Shown here in pieces: positions 1 to 6,324 of a DNA stretch of 8,499 nt. The DNA is from DASQDN01 sp035630195 (GTDB lineage: Bacteria > Acidobacteriota > Terriglobia > Bryobacterales > Bryobacteraceae). Location: positions 1 to 8,499 of the forward strand of contig DASQLD010000478.1 in assembly GCA_035630195.1 (NCBI GenBank), read 5' to 3'. Under the pieces are notes generated by a model. That model saw only the letters and a program-made list of their open reading frames with translations. It was not told where the DNA came from and searched no databases. Made by a program: the position numbers and the translations under genes. Numbering within the stretch: the stretch's first letter is position 1; each line of letters opens with the position of its first letter.

Positions 1-124
1 AGAAGACGGGCCACTAGGATTCGGCGCGCATTCCGATCAAGAGCGCATCCTCGAAACCGAGTTGCACCGGTTCGTCCGCATGCATTGGGATGCAGTGATC
101 GCCCTGGCTGGTACCGGCAAGTGA
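1..124 (+). CDS. C-terminal end of an unidentified protein, possibly M20-type metallopeptidase (5' truncated)
   Basis: An open frame runs from the left edge (first full codon at position 2) to a TGA at 122-124, giving the last 40 residues of a protein whose start lies outside the window. The visible tail begins EDGPLGFGAHSDQE and continues as an amphipathic helix rich in charged and aromatic residues, ending ALAGTGK. The G-x-H-S-x-x-E pattern followed by a long helix resembles the end of M20 peptidases and deacetylases, where a metal-binding His sits in a HSxxE-like context before the last helix. Forty residues are too few to be certain. It is the only plus-strand gene here and converges on the DUF1569 gene, with four bases between the two stop codons. 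That the frame is coding is likelier than the family guess. Confidence 0.5.
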   Translation, partial: EDGPLGFGAHSDQERILETELHRFVRMHWDAVIALAGTGK

Positions 125-136
125 ATCGCTAGATTC
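123..136. repeat. Small perfect inverted repeat at the convergent gene junction
   Basis: GAATC (123-127), a GCTA loop (128-131) and GATTC (132-136) form a five-pair stem lying exactly across the ends of the two convergent genes. No run of T follows on either strand and the stem has only two G-C pairs. It is therefore not a convincing intrinsic terminator, and it may be chance. Confidence 0.25.
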
Positions 137-587
137 CAAACTGCCGTAGATGATGATCGCTGTGCAAATAGCCCCAGCGCATCCAATCCTCGACAGACAT
201 CATGCCGAACAGCGGATGCGGAAAGCGGCCGACCGTCGGATCAGGCACGCAAAATCGGTCCAGCGTGCTAAGAAGGTTAATACGGTCGGTCTGAAAATCG
301 GAAGGACACGTCCCGCCAAGACCTTGTTTCACTTCGGGCATGGTCGGAAGATTCTTCGGCCATTGCATTGGGACATTCAGCGCAAAGAACTTCATGGCAG
401 TGCGCGAGAACATATTGGCTCGGCTCGATGCGGTCCTATCGCCCAGCGATACGAGAAAAGAATCGTTGAGATGACAGATCATCTCAGGCGCTGTCATGCG
501 TCCCCACACGCGAACGGTATTGGGGCCGAGTCGATTGATCCGCTGGACAATATCTTGGCGTGCTGCCGTGTCGCGAAGCGAGAGCAT
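129..587 (-). CDS. DUF1569 / DinB-like protein
   Basis: A 152-residue soluble protein with no signal peptide. The end, HSDHHLRQFGI (residues 142-152), together with MICHLNDS (H39 at residue 39), is typical of DUF1569 proteins. These belong to the DinB/YfiT-like four-helix superfamily, where three His usually bind a divalent metal; H39, H142 and H145 or H146 are the candidates. Members of the wider superfamily include thiol-dependent transferases and hydrolases, but DUF1569 itself has no settled function. I chose the ATG at 587 because it falls one base after the TAA of the upstream LTxxQ gene and gives a family-like N-terminus (MLSLRDTAARQDIVQRI). The frame stays open back to an ATG at 689, but that would overlap the neighbour by about 100 bases. 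No clear Shine-Dalgarno is present, so translation probably depends on coupling. It is the last gene of the minus-strand series. Confidence 0.8.
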   Translation of the reverse strand: MLSLRDTAARQDIVQRINRLGPNTVRVWGRMTAPEMICHLNDSFLVSLGDRTASSRANMFSRTAMKFFALNVPMQWPKNLPTMPEVKQGLGGTCPSDFQTDRINLLSTLDRFCVPDPTVGRFPHPLFGMMSVEDWMRWGYLHSDHHLRQFGI

Positions 588-588
588 C

Positions 589-1185
589 TTACGGGGTGAC
601 GGTAGACGTGAAGTCGCCGAAGCGAAAAGCTCCACTGCCAGTCCCGCCGCACGTCGGTAACGCCACGCGCCCCAGAAGGAAGCTTGCAAACGTAGGATCG
701 ATCCGATTCGCCGGAATTATGTTTCCCGCAAACGCCATCGGTGCATCGAGCACGTTCTGATCGACTGCGGTACACGCCAGCGAGTACAGTTGTAGCGCTT
801 GTTGAAGCGTCGCCAGTTTTGCCTTCTGAGGAGCCGTTAGAAGGCTTTGGACCGCAGTTGCGGTCTTCTTTTGCTCGGCGGCAATCTCCCGCTGGATTAC
901 TTCGAGCTCAGCGTGCCTCAGTCCTAACGCCATGGGATCGACCGTTTGCTTGGCAGTCTCCTGCGCAAGTTCCATCTGTACCTGAAACTGCCGTTGCACC
1001 TTGCCGGCGCGAAATGCATTCAGGTCGGAGTTCGCCTTCGTCATCGCGGTGACCTGCGCATCTGTCAACTCGAGATATGTCTTCAACTGCGGTGGAAACA
1101 GCCCCTCAATCAACTCGCGTCCGGGTAAAAGTTGACCATAGCCGGCGGCGATACTAAGTAGAAACAACACCGCAATCTTAGACAT
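589..1185 (-). CDS. Exported LTxxQ (Spy/CpxP-like) periplasmic protein
   Basis: A 198-residue protein beginning MSKIAVLFLLSIAAGYGQ, a short signal peptide probably cleaved near residue 18. The mature part is mostly helical and charged. It carries two LTxxQ-type motifs, LTDAQ (residues 40-44) and LTAPQ (116-120), joined by a long helical stretch rich in Q, E, A and K (about 55-112). This pattern marks the Spy/CpxP family, which in other bacteria are periplasmic chaperones or stress sensors. After the second motif comes a tail of about 70 residues with two Cys (138 and 179), a Gly-rich patch and a polar end, which is longer than in classical Spy. The gene starts nine bases after the VOC gene and stops one base before the DUF1569 gene. 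No strong Shine-Dalgarno is seen. The LTxxQ family call is fairly secure; the precise role is unknown. Confidence 0.75.
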   Translation of the reverse strand: MSKIAVLFLLSIAAGYGQLLPGRELIEGLFPPQLKTYLELTDAQVTAMTKANSDLNAFRAGKVQRQFQVQMELAQETAKQTVDPMALGLRHAELEVIQREIAAEQKKTATAVQSLLTAPQKAKLATLQQALQLYSLACTAVDQNVLDAPMAFAGNIIPANRIDPTFASFLLGRVALPTCGGTGSGAFRFGDFTSTVTP

Positions 1186-1194
1186 ACAGACATT

Positions 1195-2091
1195 CTATCC
1201 AGGATCTTGCATCTTCCCAGTGAATGTCGCAATCCACCATCGATTCCCCCAAGGATCCTCAATCCCTCCTGAGCGTTCGCCATACGGTTGATCCGCAAGT
1301 GGCTGCACCGACTTCCCTCCGGCCTGCAACGCCCGGTTGTAGAACTCATCAGCATCCGGAACATACACGTGAATCGATGCCGGCATCGGCTGCCATTCGC
1401 CGTGCGCTTCGCTCATTTCAATCATCGAGTCCCCGATACGAACCTTGGCGTGGGCGATCGTCCCATCAGCATTCGGATGGCTGAACAGCTCTTCGGCTGC
1501 AAGTACCTTTTGAAGGAAACCTATCAGCTCTCTAACACTTTTGGGATGAAGATATGGGGTGATCGCGTGAAGCCCTTCTGGACGATGACTTCCAGTCCGC
1601 TGCTTATGCGTCGCGATATACCAGTGATTGCCACCGGGATCAGTCACGCCGGCTTCGCGGTCACCGTACTCCCGATCGGCAGGCGCGAACAACGAAACAC
1701 CGCCCGACGCCAGAGCTCGTTCGTAGGCTGCGTCGGCATCCCTTACATAGATATGGAGGGAGGTCGGGTTGGCGGGATACTTATCACTGCCATCTGATAT
1801 CTCGATAACTGAGTCCTCAACATGCACTTCCGCATGCATGATCGTGCCCTCGGGAGTTGGCATTCTCATTTTCTCGGTGGCCCCAAAGGCTCCCTTCATG
1901 AATTCGATTACCGAAGCGGCTGGCCGGGTGATCAGATACGGCGTGACTGAATGAAAGCCTTCCCGCACATGATTGGTTTTGACATCTAACGTTTGCATTA
2001 ACTCCTCCTTTAACATCTGTTTGAACTGTGGATCGGGCAGGTTGAGCAGACGCTCGGCGAAGAGCGCTTCAAGGGCTTCGTAGTCAGCCAT
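1195..2091 (-). CDS. Tandem VOC (glyoxalase/PhnB-like) protein with N-terminal helical extension, coupled to the ECF sigma gene
   Basis: A 298-residue protein made of two VOC/PhnB-like domains, residues 46-161 and 173-290, which look like an internal duplication. Each opens with H-[SA]-[VI]-T-P-Y-L, has an [MA]-H-A-[EK]-V strand, a LHIYVRDAD or IHVYVPDAD segment, and closes with YG[DE]R followed by DPxGNxWxIAT. PhnB-like VOC proteins are cytoplasmic and mostly of unknown substrate; relatives include glyoxalases, dioxygenases and drug-binding resistance proteins. Residues 1-45 are outside the VOC fold and predicted helical, with a LPDPQFKQMLKEELM stretch that resembles short segments seen in some sigma-linked proteins. 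The ATG overlaps the sigma-factor stop as TAATG, and GGAGGA lies six bases upstream, so the start is firm. This arrangement suggests co-production with the sigma factor. The substrate, and any regulatory role, are inference. Confidence 0.85.
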   Translation of the reverse strand: MADYEALEALFAERLLNLPDPQFKQMLKEELMQTLDVKTNHVREGFHSVTPYLITRPAASVIEFMKGAFGATEKMRMPTPEGTIMHAEVHVEDSVIEISDGSDKYPANPTSLHIYVRDADAAYERALASGGVSLFAPADREYGDREAGVTDPGGNHWYIATHKQRTGSHRPEGLHAITPYLHPKSVRELIGFLQKVLAAEELFSHPNADGTIAHAKVRIGDSMIEMSEAHGEWQPMPASIHVYVPDADEFYNRALQAGGKSVQPLADQPYGERSGGIEDPWGNRWWIATFTGKMQDPG

Positions 2092-2612
2092 TATGCTTCC
2101 TCCCCCATGCGTACCCGCAGATTTTCAAGGGCGCGGTACTGCAATTGCTTGATCGCTCCCTCAGTGCGATTCAAGGCTTCCGCGGCTTCACGAATGCTCT
2201 TCTGCTCAACGAATCGCATCTCCACTACACGGCGTTGATCGTCAGGCAGATCGCTGACTGCCCGTGATAGCGCCGCCTGCCGATCGAGTTCTTCGTAGTC
2301 GGGCTCAAACGACTCGACCGGTGGCGGGATGCCCCGCGCGCGAGCTAACTCCTGCCAATGGTCGGCCATCTTATTCGAAGCAATCCGAAGCAGCCAGGCC
2401 AGGAACGGAATGCCTCGCGCTTCATATCGATCGAGGCTCGCCAGCGCGTGATGGAACACGTCCGAGGTCAAGTCCTGCGCGGTTGCTCGATCCCGAACGC
2501 GCCACGCTATGAACGCATAGACACGGTCGAAGTGCAACTCGTACAAGTCCGCAAACTGGCGGCGATCCGCTTGCGCGGCTTCGACGAGTCGGCGCTCGCT
2601 CGAATGCGGCAT
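2091..2612 (-). CDS. ECF-type sigma-70 family RNA polymerase sigma factor
   Basis: A 173-residue protein with only the two domains of ECF sigma factors. Region 2 spans about residues 16-86, including FADLYELHFDRVYAFIAWRV and the DLTSDVFHHAL helix that contacts core polymerase and the -10 element, followed by LAWLLRIASNKMADHW. A linker of about 30 residues holds a PPP turn. Region 4 spans about 118-168, opening DLPDDQRRVVEMRF, with IREAAEALNRTEGAIKQLQYRAL as the helix-turn-helix that reads the -35 element. Length and order are normal. The ATG at 2612 has AAGGGG at 2616-2621, a little close but usable. The gap of 32 bases from hemG is the widest in the window. No zinc-finger or membrane anti-sigma gene follows; instead the VOC gene overlaps the stop codon. 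The target regulon cannot be told from this window. Confidence 0.93.
   Translation of the reverse strand: MPHSSERRLVEAAQADRRQFADLYELHFDRVYAFIAWRVRDRATAQDLTSDVFHHALASLDRYEARGIPFLAWLLRIASNKMADHWQELARARGIPPPVESFEPDYEELDRQAALSRAVSDLPDDQRRVVEMRFVEQKSIREAAEALNRTEGAIKQLQYRALENLRVRMGEEA
2098..2103 (-). promoter_or_regulatory. Strong ribosome binding site for the VOC gene, inside the sigma gene
   Basis: GGAGGA sits six bases before the ATG at 2091 and is embedded in the last codons of the sigma factor gene. With the TAATG stop-start overlap it fixes the VOC start and indicates translational coupling. Confidence 0.7.
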
Positions 2613-2644
2613 CTACCCCTTATATCTGTTGAGATGGAGAAAAG

Positions 2645-3922
2645 TTACGGCGTCTGAGAAGCGATTCTTTCCGCGACTTGTCGGCCCATACGGATGCAAT
2701 CGGGGATTCCGATGCCTTGATATGCGTTTCCGGCGACATGGAGGCCTGGAAGGTCCTTCAGCATTGCTTCAATGATCTTGACGAGTTCGGTATGACCGAC
2801 GCAATACTGCGGCATCGCGTGCGGCCAGTGATGCTCTCGGAGGAACAGCGGTTCCGCGGCGATTCCTAGCTTCTCCCCCACCTCTCGGAGGATGTCGGCC
2901 TTTCCACCGGTGGTGAAGAGGCGCAGCAGCACCTTGTCATCTGGTACTCGGTGGTTGAACTTGTGAGACACCCACGTGCCGGCCGAGACGGCAGTTCGCT
3001 CGATACGGGGAACAAGAAAGCCGAACCCCGGAAGCTCTCTTGGGACGTCTGCCTTCCGGTATCCTACGCAGGTGACGGTAGCTGAGTTGTACGGAATCTC
3101 CGGAAAGAGATTCGGCAGAACGGCGGCCGCTCTGCAGGCAACGACGACATGATCGGCTTCGATCCAATCGCCGTTCACGCGCACCCGGTAGCCCTGCTCG
3201 ATCTTCTCGACAGCTCCGTAGATGACCTCCGGCTGAAGCTGACGAATGAGTTCGTCCGTGAGGGATTGCAGACCCCGGCGTAAGGTCGTAAACAGTGGGC
3301 CGGTCGATTGCTTCAGCTCAGACTTTGTCGCTCGTGTGAGGCTGCCGTATCGGGCTTCCCACTTAACGAACTGAGGAGTGACGCTCAAGGCGCTCAGCTC
3401 CGCGGGATCGCCGCCATAGACGCCGGCCAGCATCGGCTCAGCGATGTAATCGAGGACTTCGCGCCCGTAGTGTTCGAGAACGAAGTCGGATACCGAGACG
3501 TCACGCTCGACCCCAGTTGGACGACGGAACAGGTCGAAGGAAGCTCGTAACTTGCCAGGCCAGGAGAGTAGGTCAGATTTGAGAATGGGTCCGATCTTGC
3601 CCGGAACCATCATGGTCATCCCGTCCGGCAGCTTGACCATGCGACCCCGTTTCCATATGAACGTGGCGCGTTGATGATCGTTCGAACCAACAAGTTCTTG
3701 ACTGAGACCGAGTTCTTCCGCAAGTTCCTTAGCCGCTGTCTTGGTGGTGAGAAAACTGTCGGGACCAGCCTCGGCAACGCAGCCGTCAATCAACTCGGTC
3801 TTAATCAGACCGCCGAGATAGTTAGCCCGTTCGACAATGGTCGCTCGAATATCATACTTCGCCAAGTACCAAGCCGTCGATAGGCCGGATATCCCGCCAC
3901 CGACGATCAGCACGCGAGGCAT
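2645..3922 (-). CDS. hemG: HemY-type FAD-dependent protoporphyrinogen (or coproporphyrinogen) oxidase
   Basis: A 425-residue flavoprotein that removes six electrons from a porphyrinogen late in heme synthesis. The N-terminus has the Rossmann FAD motif GGGISGLSTAW (residues 8-18), with E31 positioned to bind the FAD ribose, then LGGLIKTE and EAGPDSF (51-57). The middle has VSDFVLEHYGREVLDYIAEP and LAGVYGGDP (about 144-173), typical of HemY proteins. The C-terminus, GLHVAGNAYQGIGIPDCIRMG, is the second FAD-contacting segment. The length is slightly below the family norm of roughly 450-480. Sequence alone cannot settle whether it makes protoporphyrin IX or, as in Gram-positive bacteria, coproporphyrin III (then named cgoX/hemY). 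The symbol hemG follows common usage for this reaction; the fold is not that of the flavodoxin-like E. coli HemG. It starts three bases after the hemE stop without a clear Shine-Dalgarno. Confidence 0.92.
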   Translation of the reverse strand: MPRVLIVGGGISGLSTAWYLAKYDIRATIVERANYLGGLIKTELIDGCVAEAGPDSFLTTKTAAKELAEELGLSQELVGSNDHQRATFIWKRGRMVKLPDGMTMMVPGKIGPILKSDLLSWPGKLRASFDLFRRPTGVERDVSVSDFVLEHYGREVLDYIAEPMLAGVYGGDPAELSALSVTPQFVKWEARYGSLTRATKSELKQSTGPLFTTLRRGLQSLTDELIRQLQPEVIYGAVEKIEQGYRVRVNGDWIEADHVVVACRAAAVLPNLFPEIPYNSATVTCVGYRKADVPRELPGFGFLVPRIERTAVSAGTWVSHKFNHRVPDDKVLLRLFTTGGKADILREVGEKLGIAAEPLFLREHHWPHAMPQYCVGHTELVKIIEAMLKDLPGLHVAGNAYQGIGIPDCIRMGRQVAERIASQTP

Positions 3923-3925
3923 GTA

Positions 3926-4963
3926 TTAGGGCTTAAATTCTCGAACCAACTGAACAACAGCCTTGACGTTATCGACGGGCGTTTCGGGTAAAATCCCGTG
4001 TCCGAGATTAAAGATGTGGCCGGGACGAGTTCCCGTCCGTTTCAACAACTCATGCACGCGAGCCCGTAACTCAGGCAGTGGCGAGAACAAGGCTGCGGGA
4101 TCGAGATTGCCTTGCACCGCGGACCGGTAGCTAATGTCCATCCAAGCCTGGTCGATATTGACACGCCAATCGACACCCATGACATCACCACCAGCTGCAT
4201 GCAATTCCCGGAAGAAGCCAGCAGCGCCGGTGCCAAAGTGGATCACCGGAGCGCCGGTCGAGCGGATACGTTCGATCAACGCGCGCGAATAAGGTTGGAC
4301 GTAGCGCACATAATCATCGGGTCCTAGCGCGCCCACCCAGCTATCGAATACCTGAATTACGCGAGCGCCGGCCGAAACCTGCAATAGCGCAAAGGAGCCA
4401 AGCACGTCGACGAGCTTACCCATCAACCTGCGCCAGAGGGTCTCCTCTCGGTACATCATCTGCTTGGTCTCGAGGAACGTCTTCGATGGACCACCCTCAA
4501 TCATGTAGCTGGCGAGGGTGAACGGAGCCCCAACGAATCCGATCACGGGCACCCGTCCAGCGAGAGCTTTCGTAACCTGCTGAATGGACTCACCGACATA
4601 GCCGAGGTCGTCCGTATTGGAAATAGACAACGAATCGATATCCGAAGAGTTGCGAATCGGATTGTCGATCTGAGGGCCTTCTCCGGCGACGAACTGCAGC
4701 TTCAGGCCCATCGGCTCGACAGGCAGAAGAAGGTCGGCAAAGATAATCGCCGCGTCGACATCGAGAATCTCTACTGGCTGCAGGGTTACGGCCGCAGCAA
4801 GGTCCGGGCGTTTACAAATTTCGAGGATACCGTGCTTGGCACGAATATCACGGTATGGCTTGAGATACCGTCCGGCTTGCCGCATGAACCAAACGGGCCG
4901 AACATCAGTCGGCCGCCGGCGGCAAGCATCGAGAAAGCGGCTTGTCATTGGAGCCACGCGCAT
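3926..4963 (-). CDS. hemE: Uroporphyrinogen decarboxylase
   Basis: A 345-residue cytoplasmic enzyme that decarboxylates the four acetate arms of uroporphyrinogen III to give coproporphyrinogen III. Family signatures are intact: PVWFMRQAGRY (residues 23-33, substrate-binding Arg residues), IIFADLL with the catalytic Asp at 77, GFVGAPFTLASYMIEGG (142-158), the HFGTGAAGFF loop (242-251), and FNLGHGILPETP (318-329) with the conserved His 322. The start is a choice. ATG at 4963 has GGAG five bases upstream and overlaps apbE by 19 bases. ATG at 4948 forms an ATGA overlap but lacks a Shine-Dalgarno. ATG at 5029 would add 22 residues that are not family-like. I favour 4963. It is followed at once by the porphyrinogen oxidase gene, but the intervening coproporphyrinogen step (HemN or HemF) and ferrochelatase are not in this window. 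Confidence 0.95.
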   Translation of the reverse strand: MRVAPMTSRFLDACRRRPTDVRPVWFMRQAGRYLKPYRDIRAKHGILEICKRPDLAAAVTLQPVEILDVDAAIIFADLLLPVEPMGLKLQFVAGEGPQIDNPIRNSSDIDSLSISNTDDLGYVGESIQQVTKALAGRVPVIGFVGAPFTLASYMIEGGPSKTFLETKQMMYREETLWRRLMGKLVDVLGSFALLQVSAGARVIQVFDSWVGALGPDDYVRYVQPYSRALIERIRSTGAPVIHFGTGAAGFFRELHAAGGDVMGVDWRVNIDQAWMDISYRSAVQGNLDPAALFSPLPELRARVHELLKRTGTRPGHIFNLGHGILPETPVDNVKAVVQLVREFKP

Positions 4964-5943
4964 GCTAACTCCGATCTGTCTTCGCAGAGAAACACGCGAG
5001 AACCAGGGATTTTGTGATGTGAGGCCCACTTACGGCCATTAATGAAGTATGGCTTGGTCCACGCTTCGCTGTCGAGTGTTTTCGGCGTTACTACTGAAAC
5101 CGATAGCATTCCCGGCGCTGGGTGGCCGGTACGTGGGTCCATGATATGGCTGTAGACCCTGCCGCCGACCCGGAAGAACTTCTCGTAATTGCCTGAGGTC
5201 GACATGGACATATTTTTCAAAAACACCTCGGCCACGGACTCATTTGGATCTTTTGGATGACGTATCGTCAGACGCCAGCCCCTCGGCTCATTGGGAGGAT
5301 TTCCGATTCCATAAATGCTGCTGGAACCCGCTGTAATCAGGCCCGATTTAACACCGTTGTCCTGCAAAATTGCTATCATCCGGTCGACAGCGTAGCCCTT
5401 TCCGATGCCGCCCGGATCGATTTCCACACCGGGTCTCCGATAGGACACGGTCTGATCTTTCTCGTTCAGCACAATGTTCTTATAACCGACACGGGTCATA
5501 GCCCCCCGAATCTCGGCTCGATGCGGAAAGTGCCCGGAACTCTTAAAAAATCCCCAAACCTTCATCAGAGGTCCGACACTGATATCGAAGGCGCCATCGC
5601 TCGCTTCGCTGTAGCGCAGGCAGGCAGATAACAGATCGAACAACTCCTTTGAAACTTTGACGGGCCGCTCCGCAGCCTGTTGGTTCAACCGGCTCAGCTC
5701 GCTGTCGGACCGATAATTCGACAGCAAGTGATCGAGGCGGCGTACTTCTTCGAACGCCAGCTCGACAGCTGCCTGCATCTTGTACCTGTTAGAACCGTAG
5801 AGCACGACGGAATACGTCGTACCCATCGAATCCAGACTATCCTCCAAGCGAAGGGCGCCCGGGACCGGACCGGCAGGCGCAACGGTCACTGACGCCAGAT
5901 GCGCCACCACTGCCAAAAACAAAAATATCACAATGCGTTTCAC
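4945..5943 (-). CDS. apbE: Exported ApbE-like FAD:protein FMN transferase
   Basis: A 332-residue protein with a signal peptide (KR then a hydrophobic run to about residue 22, APA-type cleavage near 24, no lipobox Cys). It probably works in the periplasm. ApbE enzymes cleave FAD and attach FMN to a Thr or Ser of electron-transfer proteins such as NqrB/C or RnfG. Family motifs in order are MGTTYSV (40-46), SNYRSDSELSRLN (75-87), DGAFDISVGPL (116-126), DPGGIGKGYAVD (176-187), SGNYEKFF (250-257) and HIMDPRTGHP (266-275). Two places are unusual: the Gly-Gly-Asp turn reads AGSSSI (205-210), and the Asp/Thr metal site near the end reads DSEAWTK (291-297). The start codon is GTG at 5943, overlapping the rbfA TGA as GTGA. 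No flavinylated substrate is encoded here, so the target is unknown. Catalytic competence is likely but not assured. Confidence 0.9.
   Translation of the reverse strand: MKRIVIFLFLAVVAHLASVTVAPAGPVPGALRLEDSLDSMGTTYSVVLYGSNRYKMQAAVELAFEEVRRLDHLLSNYRSDSELSRLNQQAAERPVKVSKELFDLLSACLRYSEASDGAFDISVGPLMKVWGFFKSSGHFPHRAEIRGAMTRVGYKNIVLNEKDQTVSYRRPGVEIDPGGIGKGYAVDRMIAILQDNGVKSGLITAGSSSIYGIGNPPNEPRGWRLTIRHPKDPNESVAEVFLKNMSMSTSGNYEKFFRVGGRVYSHIMDPRTGHPAPGMLSVSVVTPKTLDSEAWTKPYFINGRKWASHHKIPGSRVFLCEDRSELACAWLQ
4969..4972 (-). promoter_or_regulatory. Ribosome binding site deciding the hemE start
   Basis: GGAG with a five-base spacer precedes the ATG at 4963 and lies inside the end of apbE. Neither the ATG at 4948 nor the extended frame at 5029 is needed to explain the family-like N-terminus, so this site favours 4963. 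Confidence 0.55.
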
Positions 5944-6323
5944 TCAGCGGACTTTTTTTCGGACTGCTCGTCTCGGGGACGGCCACGGCGTACGCGTTTC
6001 AGAATCGAATCGACGCGCTCCGGCAGTTCGGCCGAAAGAGCGGCTTCAAAACGAATATCGGGGAGCCGGAAGACATCGAGACGCCGCGCTAACTCTTTCC
6101 GAATGTATCCCTTGGCATGATCGAGGGCGTCTAGCGTCTGTTCCTGCCAAGCTCGGTCACCGTTCAGATTCAACCGAACGCGAGCGTGCTTACCATCGGG
6201 CGTCAAGAGTACTTCGGCGACACCCGCTACGTCAATTCGGGGATCCGTGAGCTCATAGCCGATCAACTCTTCGAGTTCCACGCGAAGAGCTTCGGAAAGA
6301 CGTTGCGAGCGGTGAGGGTCCAT
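5940..6323 (-). CDS. rbfA: Ribosome-binding factor A (30S maturation)
   Basis: A 127-residue single-domain KH-type protein that binds immature 30S subunits near the 16S rRNA 5' end and aids late maturation and cold adaptation. Recognisable parts are the RLSEALRVELEELI N-terminal helix, TDPRI (residues 26-30), VLLTPDGKHARVRLNL, the QTLDALDHAKGYIRKELARRL helix region (62-82), and LPDIRFEA (87-94). A charged tail rich in R, E and K follows. I chose ATG at 6323, giving MDPHRSQRLSEAL. The frame is open to 6368 but the extra 15 residues are not family-like and overlap the DUF503 gene. One base separates it from the DUF503 stop, and its own TGA overlaps the apbE GTG. Position downstream of infB is the standard bacterial arrangement and supports the call. 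Confidence 0.93.
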   Translation of the reverse strand: MDPHRSQRLSEALRVELEELIGYELTDPRIDVAGVAEVLLTPDGKHARVRLNLNGDRAWQEQTLDALDHAKGYIRKELARRLDVFRLPDIRFEAALSAELPERVDSILKRVRRGRPRDEQSEKKSAE

Positions 6324-6324
6324 G

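Noticed and set aside
150..599. 149-residue plus-strand open frame opposite the DUF1569 gene
   Set aside because: It lies wholly antisense to a recognisable protein. Its product is basic and low in pattern, with no family resemblance.
588..689. Longer start for the DUF1569 gene at 689
   Set aside because: It would overlap the LTxxQ gene by about 100 bases, and the extra 34 residues are not family-like. The ATG at 587 directly follows the upstream stop.
1288..1797. 169-residue plus-strand open frame opposite the VOC gene
   Set aside because: It is antisense to two well-formed VOC domains and has no recognisable motif.
2613..2647. Promoter for the sigma gene (TATAAG at 2619-2624)
   Set aside because: The -35 position 17 bases upstream (2642-2647) reads TAACTT, a poor match, and the -10-like hexamer overlaps the Shine-Dalgarno. 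Too weak to annotate.
3985..3998. CGGG-TAAAAT-CCCG hairpin
   Set aside because: It lies inside hemE over the conserved GHGILP codons, so the short stem is explained by coding and has no T-run.
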